Shown: positions 60,322-64,000 of the stretch, piece by piece
Layout of the letters: every line of letters begins with the position of its first letter
How positions within the stretch are numbered: the stretch's first letter is position 1
Assembly: GCF_016918735.1 (NCBI RefSeq)
Contig: NZ_JAFFPR010000007.1
Span: 186,001 to 250,000, forward strand
Origin: Leptospira abararensis
Lineage (GTDB): Bacteria; Spirochaetota; Leptospiria; Leptospirales; Leptospiraceae
DNA: 64,000 bases
Reading direction: 5' to 3'
The notes under the pieces: generated by a model
Seen by the model: only the letters and a program-made list of their open reading frames with translations
Told to the model about the DNA's origin: nothing
Databases searched by the model: none
Made by a program: the position numbers and the translations under genes

Positions 60322-61859
60322 TCGAAATCAAAAGAGCACTTGTATCCGTATCCGACAAAGCCGGAATTACGGAAATCTGTTCCTTCTTAGCTAAAAACGG
60401 TGTGGAAATTCTTTCCACCGGTGGAACCTATGATGCCCTCTCCAAAGCAGGAATCCCTGTGAAAAAAGTAGATGAATTTACTGGTTTTCCAGAAATCCTC
60501 CACGGCCGAGTGAAAACCCTCCACCCAAAAATCCACGGGGGGCTACTGGGTGACACAACCAATCCTGACCATGTCAAACAAATGGAAAGCAATGGAATTG
60601 TTCCCATCACTCTTGTCATCGTGAATTTGTATCCCTTTGTCAAAACAGTGATGAAACCAGATGTAACCTTGGAAGATGCTATCGAAAACATTGATATCGG
60701 TGGGCCATCTATGCTCCGTTCGGCGGCAAAAAATCATAAAAATGTTGTAGTTCTCACAGATCCAAAAGATTACGAATCCTTCCAAGCAGAGTTTACCAAA
60801 AACAAAGGAAAAGTTTCTCGTGAAACAGCTTTCCAATATGCAGCCAAAGTTTTTTCGGAAACCGCTTCTTACGATTCAGCAATCTCCACTTTTTTTAATA
60901 AAAAATTAGATATCAAATATCCGGACAAAATCACTTTAGCTTTTAACAAAAAACAAAAACTTCGTTACGGTGAAAACCCACACCAAGACGCAGCTTTTTA
61001 TGAACCACTATTTATCAAATCACAGTTTGAAGCCTTACAAGGAAAAGAACTTTCTTTTAATAATATGTTGGATTTTGATGCAGCCTTCCATGTAGCAAGC
61101 CTACTTCCCAAAAATGCCGTCTCCATTGTAAAACATCTAAACCCATGTGGGATAGCCTTTGGTGAAACAGTTTTAGAATCTTTTGAGCTCGCAAGAAAAA
61201 CAGATCCTATTTCTGCTTTTGGGGGAATCATTGGAATCCATGGCCGAGTGGAAAAAGAATCGGCAGAAGAGATGACAAAAAACTTTGTTGAAGGTGTGAT
61301 TGCCGAAAGTTTTTCAGACGAAGCTTTGGAGATTTTTGCAAAAAAACCTAATGTTCGTTTGATCCCCATTGCCAAGTTTGATGAAGCTCTAGATGAACTG
61401 GATCTTCGTTCCCTACACCATGGCCTACTCATTCAAAATCGCGACTATGATTTGATCACTAAAGACAAATTGAAAATTGTTTCGAAAAAACAACCAACAG
61501 CAGATGATTTAGAAGGTTTGATGTTTGCTTGGAACTGTGTGAAGTTTATTAAATCGAATGCGATTGTTTATACGGACCAAAACTCAACTCTCGGAATTGG
61601 AGCGGGACAAATGTCACGAGTGGATTCGGTAGAACTCGGGGCAATGAAGGCCCAAAAAGTAGGCCTCTCGGTTGTGGGATCTTATGTGGGCAGTGATGCT
61701 TTTTTTCCTTTCCGTGATGGGATCGATGCCATTGCCAAAGTGGGTGCCAAGGCAATCATCCAACCAGGTGGTTCTATCCGAGATGAAGAGGTGATCCAAG
61801 CTGCTGACGAACATGGTCTGATTATGGTCTTTACTGGAATGAGGCATTTCCGTCACTAA
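60318..61859 (+). CDS. purH: Bifunctional AICAR formyltransferase / IMP cyclohydrolase
   Basis: PurH carries out the last two steps of IMP synthesis. The 513-residue product has the N-terminal cyclohydrolase domain ([70 protein letters not shown]) and the C-terminal transformylase domain ([28 protein letters not shown] with the K-H-x-N-P-C-G motif, [42 protein letters not shown]). Length and motifs are complete. It overlaps purN by four bases and the next gene by one base (TAATG). Confidence 0.97.
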   Translation: MIEIKRALVSVSDKAGITEICSFLAKNGVEILSTGGTYDALSKAGIPVKKVDEFTGFPEILHGRVKTLHPKIHGGLLGDTTNPDHVKQMESNGIVPITLVIVNLYPFVKTVMKPDVTLEDAIENIDIGGPSMLRSAAKNHKNVVVLTDPKDYESFQAEFTKNKGKVSRETAFQYAAKVFSETASYDSAISTFFNKKLDIKYPDKITLAFNKKQKLRYGENPHQDAAFYEPLFIKSQFEALQGKELSFNNMLDFDAAFHVASLLPKNAVSIVKHLNPCGIAFGETVLESFELARKTDPISAFGGIIGIHGRVEKESAEEMTKNFVEGVIAESFSDEALEIFAKKPNVRLIPIAKFDEALDELDLRSLHHGLLIQNRDYDLITKDKLKIVSKKQPTADDLEGLMFAWNCVKFIKSNAIVYTDQNSTLGIGAGQMSRVDSVELGAMKAQKVGLSVVGSYVGSDAFFPFRDGIDAIAKVGAKAIIQPGGSIRDEEVIQAADEHGLIMVFTGMRHFRH

Positions 61860-62572
61860 TGGAATTTTTTCTTTTCCTTCTATTCCTCGTTTTCTTTTGT
61901 TTGGTGACGGCCGTAACTACCTATTACGTAAAGATACTTTTCTTTTCTGCCAAAACCAACTACAGAAGAGAGGAACTAACAGACATTCGTGGGGATGTAT
62001 TCCGCATTTGTCTGGATGTTCTGGAATCAGGGGGAAATTTGGTTTATGGGGTCGCATCCTTTTTCGGAGCGGCCTTATTCGTTTGGCTTTGGTCTCTTCT
62101 AGGATCCTTACTCGGGGAAAAGGGACCTGGCCCCCTTGAACATATCTTCCATATGCCGATCTTTTTTTTGGCTATTTTCTTTTCCTTTCCCTTCCTAAAA
62201 GAAGCCTACCGGGGAGAAAAATACCTGGCTCTAGCCAAACCTGTTCTCTCTGGCCTGGCTCTCGGAAATTTGTCTGCGGGGGCAGTCCACTATGGGCTTG
62301 ACCGAGATCTTTTCTTTTTATTTTATCTCCTCCTACTTCTTTTACAAATTCCCGTTCTTGTTTTTCTCTGGAACCGAGAGCCAATTTTTGGTATGAGTTT
62401 TGAGGAAAGTCCATCTTCCTTTTCCTATGAATCGGAAGACGATTGGGGTGCACCCACCTCCCCAGACCAGTCAGAAAACAACTCTTGGGAAGCCGAGGAA
62501 GACGGTCCCTTTACAAACGAAACTGACGAGTTTGGACTGGGAGATGACCCCTTCCCGGATGAATTTAAGTAA
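61859..62572 (+). CDS. Hypothetical membrane protein with acidic C-terminal tail
   Basis: A 237-residue protein with about five helices: residues 2-30 (FFLFLLFLVFFCLVTAVTTYYV), 62-85 (VASFFGAALFVWLWSLLGSLL), 95-112, 128-142 and 152-170 (LFFLFYLLLLLLQIPVLVFLW). The last 55 residues are strongly acidic and Ser-rich (SYESEDDWGAPTSPDQSENN, AEEDGPFTNETDEFGLGDDP) and probably cytoplasmic and disordered. No family recognised. It overlaps purH by one base, so it is expressed with the purine genes, but there is no sign of a metabolic role. Confidence 0.75.
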   Translation: MEFFLFLLFLVFFCLVTAVTTYYVKILFFSAKTNYRREELTDIRGDVFRICLDVLESGGNLVYGVASFFGAALFVWLWSLLGSLLGEKGPGPLEHIFHMPIFFLAIFFSFPFLKEAYRGEKYLALAKPVLSGLALGNLSAGAVHYGLDRDLFFLFYLLLLLLQIPVLVFLWNREPIFGMSFEESPSSFSYESEDDWGAPTSPDQSENNSWEAEEDGPFTNETDEFGLGDDPFPDEFK

Positions 62573-62615
62573 GAAACGGGTTCTCTTTTTTCCTCGTTCG
62601 GCCGATAGAAATGGT

Positions 62616-63284
62616 ATGAAGAAATACCTAATTTTCCTTCTTTTTTGCCTACCAGGATTCCTTTCTGCTCAAACCGAAATTCCCAATAGTTTGGATGGAT
62701 TTGCAGAAGCCTCTTGGGGGATGACCTTTGAATCCATTCGTGAAAAATTTTTATCGATGGCAACTAATCCGGAATCAAAGGAAAAGATCGAACTCTTAAA
62801 TGAGAAAAAGGATGAAAGTCTCCTCATCAAACGAAATGGTATCTTCTATCTCTATCGCTTTTATAAAACCCCGGAGCTTTTGAAAGAAGTTCGCCCTAAA
62901 CAAGGAGCGGCGGAAGCAGATCCTTCCCTGGATGGAAAAACAGAATTCCGTGAAAACGGGATTTTGTTTTCTGTAGGTGTGACCTTCAATCTGGTCCCAT
63001 CAGAAAAAATCAAAGAGAAGATGGAAAAAAAATATGGCAAACCCAGAAAGGAATCTATTGGAGATGATAAGGTCTCCGGAGCTGCCATTTGGGAACTTGT
63101 GGAAAGAAGAGAGAATCCTCCCCGCGGTGGATTTGCCGTTGTTTGGAGAGAAGGTTACAAAAAAACTCCCTATACTCGCAGGATCGATTACTTTTCTGCC
63201 AATCTCAAAGAGGTCATCGCTAAGGATTATGTCGATTTCTTCAGTGTTCAAGAAACAAAAACCTTGCGGGATTTAATCCCGTAG
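62616..63284 (+). CDS. Hypothetical secreted protein
   Basis: The frame is open from 62400, but ATG 62616 gives a signal peptide (MKKYLIFLLFCLPGFLSAQ) and follows the stop of the upstream gene by 43 bases, so a 222-residue secreted protein is proposed. The mature part has FAEASWGMTFESIREKFLSM, a motif of the form A-x-W-G-x-x-x-x-x-x-x-x-K seen in small exported proteins of uncertain function, then beta-rich segments (NGIFYLYRFYKTPE, FRENGILFSVGVTFNLV, GGFAVVWREGYKKTPYTRRIDYFSA in parts). No enzyme motif visible. A short hairpin CGGGAT/ATCCCG lies over its stop codon. Confidence 0.72.
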   Translation: MKKYLIFLLFCLPGFLSAQTEIPNSLDGFAEASWGMTFESIREKFLSMATNPESKEKIELLNEKKDESLLIKRNGIFYLYRFYKTPELLKEVRPKQGAAEADPSLDGKTEFRENGILFSVGVTFNLVPSEKIKEKMEKKYGKPRKESIGDDKVSGAAIWELVERRENPPRGGFAVVWREGYKKTPYTRRIDYFSANLKEVIAKDYVDFFSVQETKTLRDLIP

Positions 63285-63293
63285 TTACCCTGT

Positions 63294-63331
63294 CTCGTGA
63301 GGCTTGGCAAACCAATGCCAAGCAGACGAGG
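63294..63331 (+). promoter_or_regulatory. Leader hairpin covering the talC ribosome binding site
   Basis: GCTTGGC (63302-63308) pairs with GCCAAGC (63317-63323) around the loop AAACCAAT, and CTCGT (63294-63298) pairs with ACGAG (63326-63330) as an outer stem. GAGG at 63328-63331, the only Shine-Dalgarno-like sequence before the ATG at 63336, lies in the 3' arm of the outer stem. Folding would therefore block ribosome entry, so translation of talC may be controlled here. Confidence 0.65.
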
Positions 63332-63335
63332 CAAA

Positions 63336-63980
63336 ATGAATTTATTTTTAGACACAGCCAACATAGACGAAATTAAAAAAGTCCATGAACTTGGTCTCCT
63401 AGATGGGATCACCACGAACCCATCCATCATCGCAAAATCCGGCCGTAAGTTTACGGAAGTCATCAAAGAAATCTGTAGTTTTGTAAAAGGTCCAGTAAGC
63501 GCAGAAGTTCTTGCAACAGATGCTCCTACGATGATCAAAGAAGGTTTAGAACTTTCTAAAATTGCAGAAAATGTTGTTGTTAAGGTTCCACTCATTCCAG
63601 AAGGAATCAAAGCGGTAAAAGCATTCTCAGAACAAGGAATCCAAACCAACGTAACCCTTTGTTTCACTGCCAACCAAGCCCTTCTTGCTGCCAAAGCGGG
63701 TGCAAGCTACATCTCTCCTTTTGTGGGTCGTTTGGATGATATCGGTTATGATGGATTGGAACTAATCTCAGAGATCCGAGATATTTATGACAACTATGGA
63801 ATTGAAACACAAATCCTTGCTGCGTCAGTTCGTCACCCCATCCACTTCAAAGAAGTGGCCCTTCGTGGTGCCGATTGTGTGACCCTACCTTACTCTGTAT
63901 TTGAAATGCTTTTTAAACACCCACTCACCGATAGTGGCCTAACAAAGTTTATAGAAGATTCCAAAAAACTTACCTGGTAA
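63336..63980 (+). CDS. Transaldolase, small (TalC/FSA-like) type
   Basis: A 214-residue class I aldolase of the short transaldolase family. Features: [48 protein letters not shown], the Schiff-base Lys in [55 protein letters not shown] and [20 protein letters not shown]. Such enzymes interconvert sugar phosphates in the non-oxidative pentose phosphate pathway or cleave fructose 6-phosphate; length and motifs fit the transaldolase branch. ATG 63336 is chosen because the fold begins there; an upstream GTG in frame is inside the leader hairpin. Confidence 0.93.
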   Translation: MNLFLDTANIDEIKKVHELGLLDGITTNPSIIAKSGRKFTEVIKEICSFVKGPVSAEVLATDAPTMIKEGLELSKIAENVVVKVPLIPEGIKAVKAFSEQGIQTNVTLCFTANQALLAAKAGASYISPFVGRLDDIGYDGLELISEIRDIYDNYGIETQILAASVRHPIHFKEVALRGADCVTLPYSVFEMLFKHPLTDSGLTKFIEDSKKLTW

Positions 63981-64000
63981 AATATTAAAACCACACCACC

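Noticed and set aside
63268..63282. CGGGAT/ATCCCG hairpin over the stop codon of the secreted-protein gene as a terminator
   Set aside because: No T-run follows and it lies within coding sequence; it may be chance, and the next gene has its own leader hairpin.

Overview
The window looks like chromosomal DNA of a spirochaete of the genus Leptospira, most likely a free-living saprophytic species. The supports are a low-to-moderate GC composition, many secreted lipoproteins with relaxed spirochaete-type lipoboxes (VSC, FGC, IGC), flagellar fliS, a TRAP transporter with a TatT-type helical-repeat lipoprotein as in Treponema, and an unusual load of PAS kinases, class III cyclases and cNMP-binding proteins. 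The genus assignment is recognition of gene content, not a database result. Most of the window is dense ordinary chromosome with short intergenic gaps and many ATGA or TAATG start/stop overlaps.

Layout. 1-4.7 kb: nusA (cut by the window edge) and rimP on the minus strand, diverging from a lipoprotein, the NAD(P)H-hydrate repair gene nnr and a small membrane protein. 4.7-8.8 kb is the accessory stretch: a VapBC-type toxin-antitoxin pair whose toxin has no ATG and seems to start at CTG, a MarR-DUF1398-EamA operon with a perfect palindromic operator, a second (BrnT-like) toxin-antitoxin pair, a structured repeat, a GC-rich non-coding island and tRNA-Arg with a copied 3' end. 8.8-14.1 kb: a HIT protein, a two-gene (split) class II PPK2, small secreted Cys-containing proteins and a PAS protein with a HisKA domain but no ATPase domain. 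14.2-20.4 kb: PhzF-like protein, a membrane chemotaxis receptor, a CHASE2 adenylate cyclase and an M48 protease.

20.5-31.6 kb: a Tyr/Asp-rich lipoprotein next to an OmpP1/FadL-type porin, a multi-PAS kinase, two patatin-like lipases (one with a cNMP-binding domain) around an NlpC/P60 peptidase, ruvA and a lipoprotein. 31.6-41 kb: a TPR protein with a degenerate Mrr-like domain, a minimal FtsX-like permease with its ABC ATPase, a ROK kinase, HIT, a flippase-like protein, a VOC protein, a second adenylate cyclase, YkvA and a GT39 glycosyltransferase. 41-49.3 kb: an RND pump without an adaptor gene, then a sensory group (hybrid kinase, haem-motif DUF3365 lipoprotein, membrane kinase with a large insertion in its DHp domain).

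49.3-64 kb: argC, a nucleoside-phosphorylase-like gene, GST, dGTPase, DedA, a lipoprotein, the four-gene TatT-TRAP operon, a fliS / coiled-coil / J-domain operon, purN-purH, two envelope proteins and a small transaldolase preceded by a hairpin that covers its ribosome binding site.

Themes: two probable adenylate cyclases and a cNMP-binding lipase suggest cAMP signalling; four kinase-like proteins plus a receptor suggest extensive environmental sensing. The least explained items are a repeat family with a covarying hairpin (8.3 and 37.4 kb, related element at 15.0 kb), the CTG-start VapC, the split PPK2 and the talC leader hairpin.
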